Positions 6,233 through 13,311 of a DNA stretch of 24,810 nt are shown here, piece by piece. The first letter of the stretch is position 1, and each line of letters starts with the position of its first letter. Source of the stretch: Lentisalinibacter sp964602525 (GTDB taxonomy: Bacteria; Pseudomonadota; Gammaproteobacteria; Steroidobacterales; Woeseiaceae); the NCBI GenBank assembly GCA_964602525.1, contig CAZRSA010000029.1:1-24810 (forward strand), read 5' to 3'. Made by a program: the position numbers and the translations under genes. The notes beneath the pieces are model-generated. The model saw nothing but the letters and a program-made list of their open reading frames with translations. It was not told the origin of the DNA and made no database searches.

Positions 6233-7554
6233 GTCGGGGCCTCCGTTATCAGTTGCTCCTCCCTCACGCGCCGATCATAACGCGTGCGGTAGCCGCGCCC
6301 GAGGGCGAAGGCCACGCCCAGCCAGGCGGCGCAGGCGCCGATGACCAGGGAGAGAATCTCACCGAGGCTTTTGCCCGCGTCCTGCAGGCCGCCGATGATC
6401 TGGGCCGACAGCGCGTCACCGCCCCGGTAGACGACGGTGTCGATGAAGTTCTTCGCCTTGTACTTGGCCGCACGGGAAACCACGGTGAAAAGCACCTCCT
6501 TCGCCGGGCCGGCGATGCCGTAGTTCATGGCACGGCGCACGGTCTGCAGCGCAAGCACGACTGCCAGCACCGGCGTCACGGCCAGCGCGAAGAAGCCGGC
6601 GATACTGACCGCCGGCAGCAGCGCCAGCGTGATGCCGAGGCCGAAGCGCCGCATGACCCGGCTGACCACGAAACCCTGCGCCACGAGCGCCAGTACGTTT
6701 ACGCCGAGATCCACCAGGGCGAATACCCGGGTGCGGCGGTCGGAGTCCGCGATGGCCTGCTCGAGGAACTGGGCCTGGAAGATATAGAGTGCGGTGCCGG
6801 CGAATACCGCGAGCAGCATCATCAGGGAGACGCCGGCGAGGTAGGGGCGGCGCAGCGTCAGCGAGATGCCCTCCAGCATACCGCCGCCCAGCGCCTCGTC
6901 GGTATGAGCCAGCTCTTGCCGGGGCTGCTCGTGAGCCCAGGTCCGCAGTCTGAGGATGCAGACCACGGTAAAGCCGAGCAGCCCCGCCGAGATCAGCAGC
7001 ATCTGCTGGTAGCCGATCTGGGCGACCACGAGGGCGGTGAGTGCGGGTCCGGTCAGCGCGCCAACGCTGCCGCCGGCCGCGATGATGCCGAACAGCCGTT
7101 TCGCCTGGTCACGGTCGTAGAGGTCCGCCATGAAGCTCCAGAACACGGAGACCACGAACAGATTGAAGACGCTCAGCCACACGAAGAAGGTGCGCGCCAC
7201 CCAGACCTCGGATGCGCCGCCGCTCACGAACGCCAGGTAGAACAGCACCAGGTTCCCGGCGCAGAAGAGATTCACCCAGGGCAGGAAGCGGGCCCGCGGC
7301 CAGCGCGCGGTGACGAAACCGAACAGGGGCACCACCGCCAGCATCGCGAGGAACGTGGCGAGGAACAGCCAGCGGATGTTTTGCGTGCCGCCGAGGATGG
7401 CCATCTCGTCGCGGATGGGCCGCAGCAGGTAGTAGCTGCAGAGCAGGGTGAAGAAATACAGGAACGACCAGACGACCGCGCGGCGCTCCCGCGATTCGAG
7501 CGCGAAGAGGCGTTTCAGCAGGGATGCGCGGGCGGCGCCGGCGGGCTGTTTCAC
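6229..7554 (-). CDS. NTP/NDP exchange-type (ATP:ADP antiporter-like) transporter, MFS fold
   Basis: A 441-residue polytopic membrane protein with about 11-12 hydrophobic segments. The early motif SYYLLRPIRDEM (residues 40-51) followed by NIRWLFLATFLAML resembles proteins annotated as Npt/Tlc-type nucleotide transporters or related MFS carriers. Other typical features are FWSFMADLYDRDQAKRLFG (an MFS-like cytoplasmic loop) and the conserved late segment GPAKEVLFTVVSRAAKYKAKN. It is shorter than the roughly 500-residue translocases of Chlamydiae, Rickettsiales and plastids, so nucleotide exchange should not be assumed; the true substrate is unknown. The start is GTG at 7554 with GGAG 6 nt upstream. 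It lies downstream of tRNA-Glu on the same strand, and its stop overlaps the reductase start. Confidence 0.78.
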   Translation of the reverse strand: MKQPAGAARASLLKRLFALESRERRAVVWSFLYFFTLLCSYYLLRPIRDEMAILGGTQNIRWLFLATFLAMLAVVPLFGFVTARWPRARFLPWVNLFCAGNLVLFYLAFVSGGASEVWVARTFFVWLSVFNLFVVSVFWSFMADLYDRDQAKRLFGIIAAGGSVGALTGPALTALVVAQIGYQQMLLISAGLLGFTVVCILRLRTWAHEQPRQELAHTDEALGGGMLEGISLTLRRPYLAGVSLMMLLAVFAGTALYIFQAQFLEQAIADSDRRTRVFALVDLGVNVLALVAQGFVVSRVMRRFGLGITLALLPAVSIAGFFALAVTPVLAVVLALQTVRRAMNYGIAGPAKEVLFTVVSRAAKYKAKNFIDTVVYRGGDALSAQIIGGLQDAGKSLGEILSLVIGACAAWLGVAFALGRGYRTRYDRRVREEQLITEAPT

Positions 7555-7641
7555 GGGCGGCTCCCGCGGGGTCCTGATCGTTGCGTGGACGTGGCGGAGA
7601 GGCTGAGCCGCATCGAGTCATCCTGTGAGGCCACGACCGGT

Positions 7642-7658
7642 GAGGCATCGGGTGCCTC
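7642..7658 (-). other. Short GC-rich hairpin between tRNA-Glu and the transporter gene
   Basis: A perfect 6-bp inverted repeat (GAGGCA / TGCCTC) with a 5-nt loop lies 14 nt after the tRNA 3' end. No T-run follows, so it is not a standard intrinsic terminator. It may be a processing or attenuating structure, leaving read-through from the tRNA promoter into the transporter gene possible. Nothing else is seen in the 111-nt gap 7561-7671 apart from the transporter's ribosome site. Confidence 0.3.
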
Positions 7659-7671
7659 GGAGGGGGCAGGT

Positions 7672-7747
7672 TGGCACTCCCTAGGGGAATCGAACCCCTG
7701 TTTCCGCCGTGAGAGGGCGGCGTCCTGGACCGCTAGACGAAGGGAGC
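7672..7747 (-). tRNA. tRNA-Glu, anticodon CTC
   Basis: A 76-nt tRNA read on the minus strand, with the CCA end encoded (7674-7672). The acceptor stem pairs GCTCCCT with AGGGAGT. The D-arm contains GTCTAGCGGTCCAGGAC, the anticodon stem is CCGCC/GGCGG around loop CTCTCAC, and the T-arm is AGGGGTTCGATTCCCCT. The anticodon is CTC (7713-7711), reading GAG, which is the preferred Glu codon in this GC-rich genome. The overall sequence closely follows the bacterial tRNA-Glu pattern; the more usual bacterial form has anticodon TTC. Confidence 0.97.
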
Positions 7748-7786
7748 GCAGCTCTTTTTGTCCTGCCCGACCCTGCGGGGGCTGTT

Positions 7787-7814
7787 ATTATACGGGCCAC
7801 TTTGGCAGTTACAA
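7787..7814 (-). promoter_or_regulatory. Promoter of tRNA-Glu
   Basis: On the minus strand TTGTAA (7814-7809) is followed after 16 nt by a perfect TATAAT (7792-7787). The predicted start is near 7780, about 33 nt before the tRNA. The segment after the -10 is rich in G/C (CAGCCCCCG), like the discriminators of stringently controlled stable-RNA promoters. Confidence 0.7.
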
Positions 7815-7825
7815 GCGAAGCATTA

Positions 7826-9166
7826 TTGTCGAAACCAGCCTCGGCAGGCCCCGGCCGGCCGCCCAGAATCATACCGCGCCCTGATCACAGCGTCTCGCGC
7901 GCCAACATCTCCAAGAACGCACTGAAAGTCCTGTACCGGCTGAAGGATGCCGGCTTCCAGGCCTTTCTGGTGGGCGGAGCCGTGCGCGACCTCTTGCTGG
8001 GCCTGCGGCCGAAGGACTTCGACGTGGCCACCGACGCCGACCCGGACCAGGTGCGCGACCTGTTCCGCAACTCGCGGCTGATCGGGCGCCGCTTCCGGCT
8101 GGCTCACGTGCGTTTCGGCCGGGACATCATCGAGGTGGCCACGTTCCGGGCCAGCGCCGATGCGGAGGACGAGCGGGCCGACGTCGAGCTGGACCAGCAC
8201 GGCCGCATCCTCCGGGACAATGTCTACGGCAGCATCGACGAGGATGTCTGGCGGCGGGATTTCACGGCCAACGCCCTGTACTACAACATCGCCGATTTCA
8301 GCATCTGGGACTACGTGGAGGGAGCCCGGGACATCGACCAGCGGGTGCTGCGCCTGATCGGCGACCCGGAACAGCGGCTGCGGGAAGACCCCGTGCGCAT
8401 GCTCCGCGCGGTCCGCTTCGCGGCCAAGCTGGATTTCACCATCGACGAGCAAGTGGCGGCGCTGATGCCCGAGCTGAGCGCTCTCTTGTCCCACGTGCCG
8501 GCGGCGCGCCTGTTCGACGAGTTCGTGAAGATGTTCCAGGCGGGCCACGCGCGGCGCACGTTCGAACTCCTGCTGGAGCACGGCCTGTTCGGCCGGCTGT
8601 TCCCGGAGACCCGGCGGGAGCTCGACGGCCCCGTCGCGGCGAAGTTCCGGGAGTTCATCGCGCTCGCGCTCGCCAACACGGACCAGCGCGTAGCCGAGGG
8701 CAAGGCGGTCACGCCGATGTTCCTGCTGGGGGTCTTCCTGTGGGCCCCGGTGCGGGCCCGCGCCACGGAGATCCTCTCGGCGCGCGGCATGAGCGAACCC
8801 CAGGCGCTCGGCATCGCGGCGGGCGAGGTCGTGGCGCGGCAGCAGTCGCTGATCTCCATACCCAAGCGCTTTGCCACGCCCATGCGCGAGATGCTGGCGC
8901 TGCAGCCGCGCTTCGAGCGGCGCAAGGGCAAGCGGGCCATGGGTTTCCTCGAGCACCGCCGCTTCCGCGCGGCCTACGACTTCATGCTGCTGCGCTCGCG
9001 CATCGGCGAAGTGGACCCGGAGCTGGCCACGTTCTGGACCGAGGTGCAGGGCATGAGCGGCGACGAGCGGGCCGAGGCGTTCGAGGTGCGCGGCTCGGGC
9101 GGCGGCAAGAGCGGCGGTCGCCGACGGCGTCCCCGCCGGCGCAAGCGCAGGGAAGCGACCGATTGA
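7826..9166 (+). CDS. pcnB: Poly(A) polymerase I, probable TTG start
   Basis: A 446-residue nucleotidyltransferase that adds poly(A) tails to RNA 3' ends and so promotes decay. The head domain shows FLVGGAVRDLLLG (about residues 47-59), PKDFDVATD (62-70) with the two metal-binding Asp, and the poly(A)-polymerase-type segment IGRRFRLAHVRFG. RRDFTANALYYN and LREDPVRMLRAVRF follow. The C-terminus ends in a basic tail (RRRRPRRRKRR), as in PcnB rather than CCA-adding enzymes. No ATG lies between the in-frame upstream stop and the conserved core. TTG at 7826 is the best start, giving MSKPASAGPGRPPRIIPRPDHS. It overlaps folK by TTGA and begins the pcnB–folK–kinase–panB–panC unit. Confidence 0.93.
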   Translation: MSKPASAGPGRPPRIIPRPDHSVSRANISKNALKVLYRLKDAGFQAFLVGGAVRDLLLGLRPKDFDVATDADPDQVRDLFRNSRLIGRRFRLAHVRFGRDIIEVATFRASADAEDERADVELDQHGRILRDNVYGSIDEDVWRRDFTANALYYNIADFSIWDYVEGARDIDQRVLRLIGDPEQRLREDPVRMLRAVRFAAKLDFTIDEQVAALMPELSALLSHVPAARLFDEFVKMFQAGHARRTFELLLEHGLFGRLFPETRRELDGPVAAKFREFIALALANTDQRVAEGKAVTPMFLLGVFLWAPVRARATEILSARGMSEPQALGIAAGEVVARQQSLISIPKRFATPMREMLALQPRFERRKGKRAMGFLEHRRFRAAYDFMLLRSRIGEVDPELATFWTEVQGMSGDERAEAFEVRGSGGGKSGGRRRRPRRRKRREATD

Positions 9167-9693
9167 GCCAGGCGGCGCGGCCGGTGTGGCGGCCGGCGTG
9201 GGTCGCGCTCGGCAGCAACCTGGACGAGCCCTGCGGGCAGGTGCTGCGGGCCTTCGACGAGATCGCGGCGTTACCGGGCGTGCGTCTGGTCCTGCGCTCG
9301 CCGCTGTACCGCTCGCGGCCGATGGGGCCGGCGGACCAGCCCGATTTCATCAATGCCGTCGCCGGCCTGGTGACCCGGGTCGGCCCCGCCGAACTGCTGG
9401 AGGCGCTGCACGGCGTCGAGCGTGCGCACGGGCGGCGGCGCAGCGCCGCGGACCGCTGGGGTCCGCGCACCCTCGACCTGGACCTGCTGACATACGGCGA
9501 GGCGGTCAGGGATGACCCCGGACTCACCCTGCCGCACCCGGGCATCGGCGAGAGAAATTTTGTATTGTTGCCGCTGGCCTCGGTGGCCCCGGATCTCGTC
9601 ATCCCCGGCCTGGGGCGCGTGGCGAGCCTGGCGGGGAGCGTCGCCGGGAGGGGGATAGAGCGTTTGCAGGAGCGAGGAAGCGAAGACGGATGA
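9163..9693 (+). CDS. folK: HPPK, 6-hydroxymethyl-7,8-dihydropterin pyrophosphokinase
   Basis: A 176-residue cytoplasmic enzyme of folate synthesis that transfers pyrophosphate from ATP to hydroxymethyl-dihydropterin. Family features are WVALGSNLDEP near the start (residues 12-22), YRSRPMGPADQPDFINAV, and the HPPK signature RWGPRTLDLDLLTYG with the Mg-binding Asp pair. HPGIGERNFVLLPL closes the domain. The frame is open upstream inside pcnB, but TTG at 9163 overlaps the pcnB stop (TTGA) with AGGGAAG just upstream, so it is the natural coupled start. Its own stop overlaps the next gene by ATGA. Confidence 0.95.
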   Translation: MSQAARPVWRPAWVALGSNLDEPCGQVLRAFDEIAALPGVRLVLRSPLYRSRPMGPADQPDFINAVAGLVTRVGPAELLEALHGVERAHGRRRSAADRWGPRTLDLDLLTYGEAVRDDPGLTLPHPGIGERNFVLLPLASVAPDLVIPGLGRVASLAGSVAGRGIERLQERGSEDG

Positions 9694-10394
9694 GCCCGGC
9701 CGACCGCAGCACTGTCACGCCGCTCCGTCGTCCGGGCGAGACCGAGCCGCCTCCACCTCGCCATCTGGTGGTGGAGGGTCCGATCGGGGTGGGCAAGACC
9801 AGCCTCGCGCGGCGGCTGGCACAGGCCTTCGGCAGCGAGCTGATGCTGGAGGAGACCGAAGACAACCCGTTCCTGGAGCGTTTCTACCGCACCGGCCGCG
9901 CCGCCGCACTGCCCACCCAGCTTCACTTCCTGTTCCAGCGTGCCCGCCAGCTGGAGAGCCTGCGCCAGGACGACCTGTTCCGGCCCGCGCTCGTGGCTGA
10001 CTTCCTCCTGGAAAAGGACCGGCTGTTCGCCGAGCTGAACCTGGACCGGGAGGAACTTTCGCTGTACGAGCAGATCTTCGAGAGGCTCGATATCGATGCG
10101 CCCGTGCCGGATCTCGTCGTCTACCTGCAGGCGCCGGTGGAGGTGCTGCTCGAGCGCATCGCGCGGCGCGGCCTCGACTACGAGCGGGACATGGATCCGG
10201 CCTACCTGGAGCGCCTGGCCGAGGCCTACGCCCGGTTCTTCCACGACTACGCGGAGGCGCCGCTGCTGATCGTGAATGCGGCCGGTATCGATCCGGTCCA
10301 TAATGACGACGACTTCCGGCTGCTGTGCGAACAGATCCGCCGCACCGGCAGCGGGCGACATTTCTTCAACCCCAATCCGGTCGCATTCGCCTGA
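9690..10394 (+). CDS. Deoxynucleoside kinase family protein
   Basis: A 234-residue P-loop kinase of the dNK / deoxyguanosine-deoxyadenosine kinase family. The Walker A motif GPIGVGKTS lies at residues 30-38, after a Pro-rich N-terminal extension. A family-type ETEDNPFLERFY follows, then FLLEKDRLFAELNLDREELSLYEQIF and the LID-like LLERIARRGLDYERDM. It should phosphorylate a deoxynucleoside from ATP for salvage; the exact base is not readable from sequence. It sits between folK (ATGA overlap) and panB (58-nt gap), a common placement in gammaproteobacteria, with no obvious biochemical link to pantothenate. The gap before panB is GC-rich with no clear promoter. Confidence 0.9.
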   Translation: MSPADRSTVTPLRRPGETEPPPPRHLVVEGPIGVGKTSLARRLAQAFGSELMLEETEDNPFLERFYRTGRAAALPTQLHFLFQRARQLESLRQDDLFRPALVADFLLEKDRLFAELNLDREELSLYEQIFERLDIDAPVPDLVVYLQAPVEVLLERIARRGLDYERDMDPAYLERLAEAYARFFHDYAEAPLLIVNAAGIDPVHNDDDFRLLCEQIRRTGSGRHFFNPNPVAFA

Positions 10395-10452
10395 CGCCCC
10401 GGCCCCGGGCGCGTCGCGCCGCGACCGCCATTCCCGGACGAGACGAGCACAG

Positions 10453-11283
10453 ATGTACACACAGCTTCAGCAACGCGACATGGCAGAGCCGCCGGTCAAT
10501 GTCGGCACCCTGCTGCGGATGAAATCCGAGGGGGAGCCGATCGCCTGCCTGACGGCCTATGACGCGAGCTATGCCCTGCTGGTTGACGCGGCGGGCACCG
10601 ACGTGGTCCTGGTGGGCGACTCCCTCGGCATGGTCATACAGGGCCACGACACGACGGTGCCGGTGACGGTGGACGACATCATCTACCACACCCGCAACGT
10701 CGCCCGGGGATTGCAGCGGGCCTTCCTGATGGCCGACATGCCCTTCATGAGCTACACGGACCCGGGCCAGGCGCTGGACAACGCCGTGCGCCTCATGCAG
10801 GACGGCGGTGCCATGATGATCAAGCTGGAAGGCGGCGCCGGCCAGATCGAGATCGTCCAGTACCTGGCCCGTCACGACATCCCCGTGTGCGCTCACCTCG
10901 GTCTGAAGCCCCAGTCCGTGCACAAGATCGGCGGATTCAAGGTACAGGGCCGGGATCCGGAGGAGGCCCGCAGGATGGTGGACGCCGCGAAACGTCTGCA
11001 GGACGTGGGCGCGGATGTGGTACTGCTGGAGTGTGTGCCGAACGAGGTGGGGGCCGCGGTGTGTAACAGTCTGGAGGTGCCGGTGATCGGCATTGGCGCG
11101 GGGCCGGAAGTGGACGGCCAGATCCTGGTCCTCTACGACATCCTGGACATCACCCAGGGGCGCACGCCGCGCTTCGTCAGAAATTTCATGACCGGCCAGC
11201 CCTCGCCGCTGGAGGCGCTGAAGGCGTACGTGGCGGCGGTGAAGGACGGCAGCTATCCGGCCGCGGAGCATTGTTTCTCGTGA
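10453..11283 (+). CDS. panB: 3-methyl-2-oxobutanoate hydroxymethyltransferase
   Basis: A 276-residue enzyme of pantothenate (CoA) synthesis that adds a hydroxymethyl group from methylene-tetrahydrofolate to alpha-ketoisovalerate, giving ketopantoate. Typical elements are CLTAYDASYA, VLVGDSLGMVIQGHDTTVPV with the metal-binding Asp, a Lys in MIKLEGG, AHLGLKPQSVHKIGGFKVQG and VLLECVP. The length is normal. ATG at 10453 is used; a second ATG nine codons later is possible because neither has a strong ribosome site. The stop overlaps the GTG of panC. Its folate cofactor links it functionally to folK upstream. Confidence 0.97.
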   Translation: MYTQLQQRDMAEPPVNVGTLLRMKSEGEPIACLTAYDASYALLVDAAGTDVVLVGDSLGMVIQGHDTTVPVTVDDIIYHTRNVARGLQRAFLMADMPFMSYTDPGQALDNAVRLMQDGGAMMIKLEGGAGQIEIVQYLARHDIPVCAHLGLKPQSVHKIGGFKVQGRDPEEARRMVDAAKRLQDVGADVVLLECVPNEVGAAVCNSLEVPVIGIGAGPEVDGQILVLYDILDITQGRTPRFVRNFMTGQPSPLEALKAYVAAVKDGSYPAAEHCFS

Positions 11284-12164
11284 GCGCCCGCGGCAGCACA
11301 CCGGTGGACGGCGCGCCGCGCGAGGTCAGCACGCCGGCCGAAGTAAGGGCCTGGACGGCCGGGCGGCGCGAGGCCGGCGAGCGCATCGCCTTCGTGCCGA
11401 CCATGGGCAACCTGCACGAGGGGCATCTGAGTCTCGTGCGCCTCGCACGGGAGTATGCGGAGCGGGTGGTGGTCAGCATCTTCGTCAACCCCACCCAGTT
11501 CGGTGCGGGCGAGGACTACGGCAACTATCCCCGCACCATCGTTGAGGACCGGCGGCTGCTTGCGAGCGTGGATACCGATCTCCTGTTCACTCCCTCGGCC
11601 GAGACGGTCTATCCGTATGGCGAGACCGCGGCCACCCGGCTGCATGTGCCGGGTCTGTCCGACGATCTCTGCGGGCGTTTCCGGCCCGGCCATTTCGACG
11701 GCGTTGCCAGCGTGGTCTGCCGCCTGTTCTCGATGGTGGGGCCGGAGGTCGCGGTGTTCGGACAGAAGGACTACCAGCAGTTCCTGATCATCCGCCGCAT
11801 GACCCGGGACCTGTCGATGCCCATCGGCATCGTGCTCGGATCGACGGTGCGGGAGGCGGACGGGCTGGCCTGCAGTTCCCGCAACCGTTACCTGACGGAG
11901 GCGGAGCGGCGCACGGCTCCCCTGCTGCACGCCGTGCTGGAGGAGGTGCGCGAGGCGCTGGTCAGCGGCGAGCGGGATTTCGCCTCGCTGGAGGGCCACG
12001 CACTCGCCCGGCTGGAGAAGGGGGGCTTCGCGCCGGACTACGTGGGCATCCGCAGCGCGAAGGACCTGGCGCTGCCGGCGGACGGGAGCCACGAACTCGT
12101 GGTGCTGGCCGCGGCGCGGCTCGGCCGTGCCCGGCTGATCGACAACGTGCTGGTGCGGGTCTGA
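11280..12164 (+). CDS. panC: Pantothenate synthetase
   Basis: A 294-residue ligase that condenses pantoate with beta-alanine using ATP. The nucleotidyltransferase HxGH motif appears as MGNLHEGHLSL (residues 42-52), followed by VVVSIFVNPTQFG, FGQKDYQQF and the late ATP-loop SSRNRYL. GTG at 11280 overlaps the panB stop (GTGA), which favours it over a TTG three codons earlier that would sit only 2 nt from the GGAG. It converges with the GGDEF gene, with only 4 nt between the two stops and no visible terminator. panD is not in the window. Confidence 0.96.
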   Translation: MSARGSTPVDGAPREVSTPAEVRAWTAGRREAGERIAFVPTMGNLHEGHLSLVRLAREYAERVVVSIFVNPTQFGAGEDYGNYPRTIVEDRRLLASVDTDLLFTPSAETVYPYGETAATRLHVPGLSDDLCGRFRPGHFDGVASVVCRLFSMVGPEVAVFGQKDYQQFLIIRRMTRDLSMPIGIVLGSTVREADGLACSSRNRYLTEAERRTAPLLHAVLEEVREALVSGERDFASLEGHALARLEKGGFAPDYVGIRSAKDLALPADGSHELVVLAAARLGRARLIDNVLVRV

Positions 12165-12168
12165 GGGC

Positions 12169-13188
12169 TCAGTCGGAGACGTAGTTGCGGCCGTGGTGCT
12201 TGGCCCGGTACATGGCATCGTCCGCGCGGTGCAGCAGCGCCGGGTAGTCGTAGTCTCCGCCGGTCTCGCACACGCCCAGGGAAATGGTCACGCCTGAGTC
12301 CGCTCCTTCCTCGGAGCCGGCGGCGCGGTCGCTCACGGCCTCGCGGACCCGCTCGCCGACGGTCCGTGCCTCCGCGGCGGTCAGCCCCGGCAGCAGCACC
12401 GCGAATTCGTCGCCTCCGAAGCGCGCCAGCAGGTCCGTGGGACGGAAATGCGCGCGCAGGGCGTCAGCGACCACCGAGAGCACCCTGTCCCCCGCCACGT
12501 GGCCGTAGCGGTCGTTGAACGACTTGAAGTGATCCACGTCGATCATGATCAGCGAGGCGGGCTCGCCGTCCGCCCGGCAGCGGGACAGCTCCCTGGGGAA
12601 CATGTCTTCCATCCAGTGGCGGTTATTGAGTCCGGTCAGCGCATCGGTGGTGGCGTGGTGCTCGAACTTGCGTAGCACGCCGATGCGGTCGGCCAGGAAG
12701 TCGTTGTGCGTGCGCACCCGCTCGGACAGCACCGACAGCAGGTTCTTGGCAAAGGCGTGGGAGGCATCCACCAGGTTCCACAGGATGTCCTTGTGGATCA
12801 CCATCAGGTGGCTGTCCTCGTCCGCAACCACCCAGGCGGAAGGGTCCCGGTTCTCGATGATGGACATCTCGCCGGCGCAGTCGCCGACGTCCAGGCTGCG
12901 CAGCGCCGGTGCCTCCAGCGCGCCGACGTGCACGCTCATGCTGCCCGACAGCACGATGTACACCGATTCGTTGGTGCAGTCCGGGGCCAGCACAACCTCG
13001 CCGCGGGAGGCGTCGCGGCGGTCGCAGGCCTGCAGCAGTGCCTGCACGGCATCCGCGTTGACGCCATGGAAGAGCCGCAGACCCTCGAGCAGGGAACGCT
13101 TGTAATCCGAGTTGATCGTGGGGTCTTCCCGGTCCCGGCCGTCCCTGCGCCAGTGTTCCGTCGTCTTCTGCATCGAGCTGTCCGACAT
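12169..13188 (-). CDS. Diguanylate cyclase with N-terminal cyclic-nucleotide-binding fold
   Basis: A 339-residue cytoplasmic regulator. Residues about 35-145 form a cNMP-binding-type beta barrel (VYIVLSGSMSVHVG, LDVGDCAGEMSII). A helical linker (about 146-178) leads to a GGDEF domain (180-339) with TDALTGLNNR, MIDVDHFKSFNDRYGH and an intact active-site GGDEF at 258-262. The inhibitory site RxxD is also present (R249-D252, five residues before GGDEF), so it should make c-di-GMP with product feedback. In the phosphate-binding cassette the Glu is kept (E107), but the Arg that holds the cyclic phosphate in CRP is Pro (P116 in DPSAWV), so cAMP binding is doubtful. The start is ATG at 13188 with AGGA 5 nt upstream. 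The gene is downstream of PPK2. Confidence 0.93.
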   Translation of the reverse strand: MSDSSMQKTTEHWRRDGRDREDPTINSDYKRSLLEGLRLFHGVNADAVQALLQACDRRDASRGEVVLAPDCTNESVYIVLSGSMSVHVGALEAPALRSLDVGDCAGEMSIIENRDPSAWVVADEDSHLMVIHKDILWNLVDASHAFAKNLLSVLSERVRTHNDFLADRIGVLRKFEHHATTDALTGLNNRHWMEDMFPRELSRCRADGEPASLIMIDVDHFKSFNDRYGHVAGDRVLSVVADALRAHFRPTDLLARFGGDEFAVLLPGLTAAEARTVGERVREAVSDRAAGSEEGADSGVTISLGVCETGGDYDYPALLHRADDAMYRAKHHGRNYVSD

Positions 13189-13227
13189 CGCCGTCCTGGC
13201 CCGTGAGCCCGGTTGGTCAAGGCGTCA

Positions 13228-13256
13228 CATATACGCCAGCACAGGGCGAAAAACAA
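13228..13256 (-). promoter_or_regulatory. Candidate promoter for the cNMP-fold/GGDEF gene
   Basis: Within the 123-nt gap after PPK2, TTGTTT (13256-13251) and TATATG (13233-13228) are spaced by 17 nt on the minus strand. Transcription would start about 33 nt before the ATG. A small 4-bp hairpin (GGGC-TTTT-GCCC on the minus strand, 13266-13277) lies upstream, too weak to call a terminator. The GGDEF gene may therefore be transcribed alone as well as with PPK2. Confidence 0.4.
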
Positions 13257-13311
13257 CGACCAGTCGGGCAAAAGCCCCTTCACACCTCCGCCGGACGCAA
13301 AAAATGTGAAC

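Noticed and set aside
6127..7884. Long plus-strand open frame (585 codons) opposite the transporter and tRNA-Glu
   Set aside because: It runs antisense through a well-supported membrane protein and across the tRNA gene, and its translation is rich in His, Gln, Glu and Arg, typical of antisense frames.
13266..13277. GGGC-AAAA-GCCC as a terminator after PPK2
   Set aside because: The stem is only 4 bp and no proper T-run follows directly.
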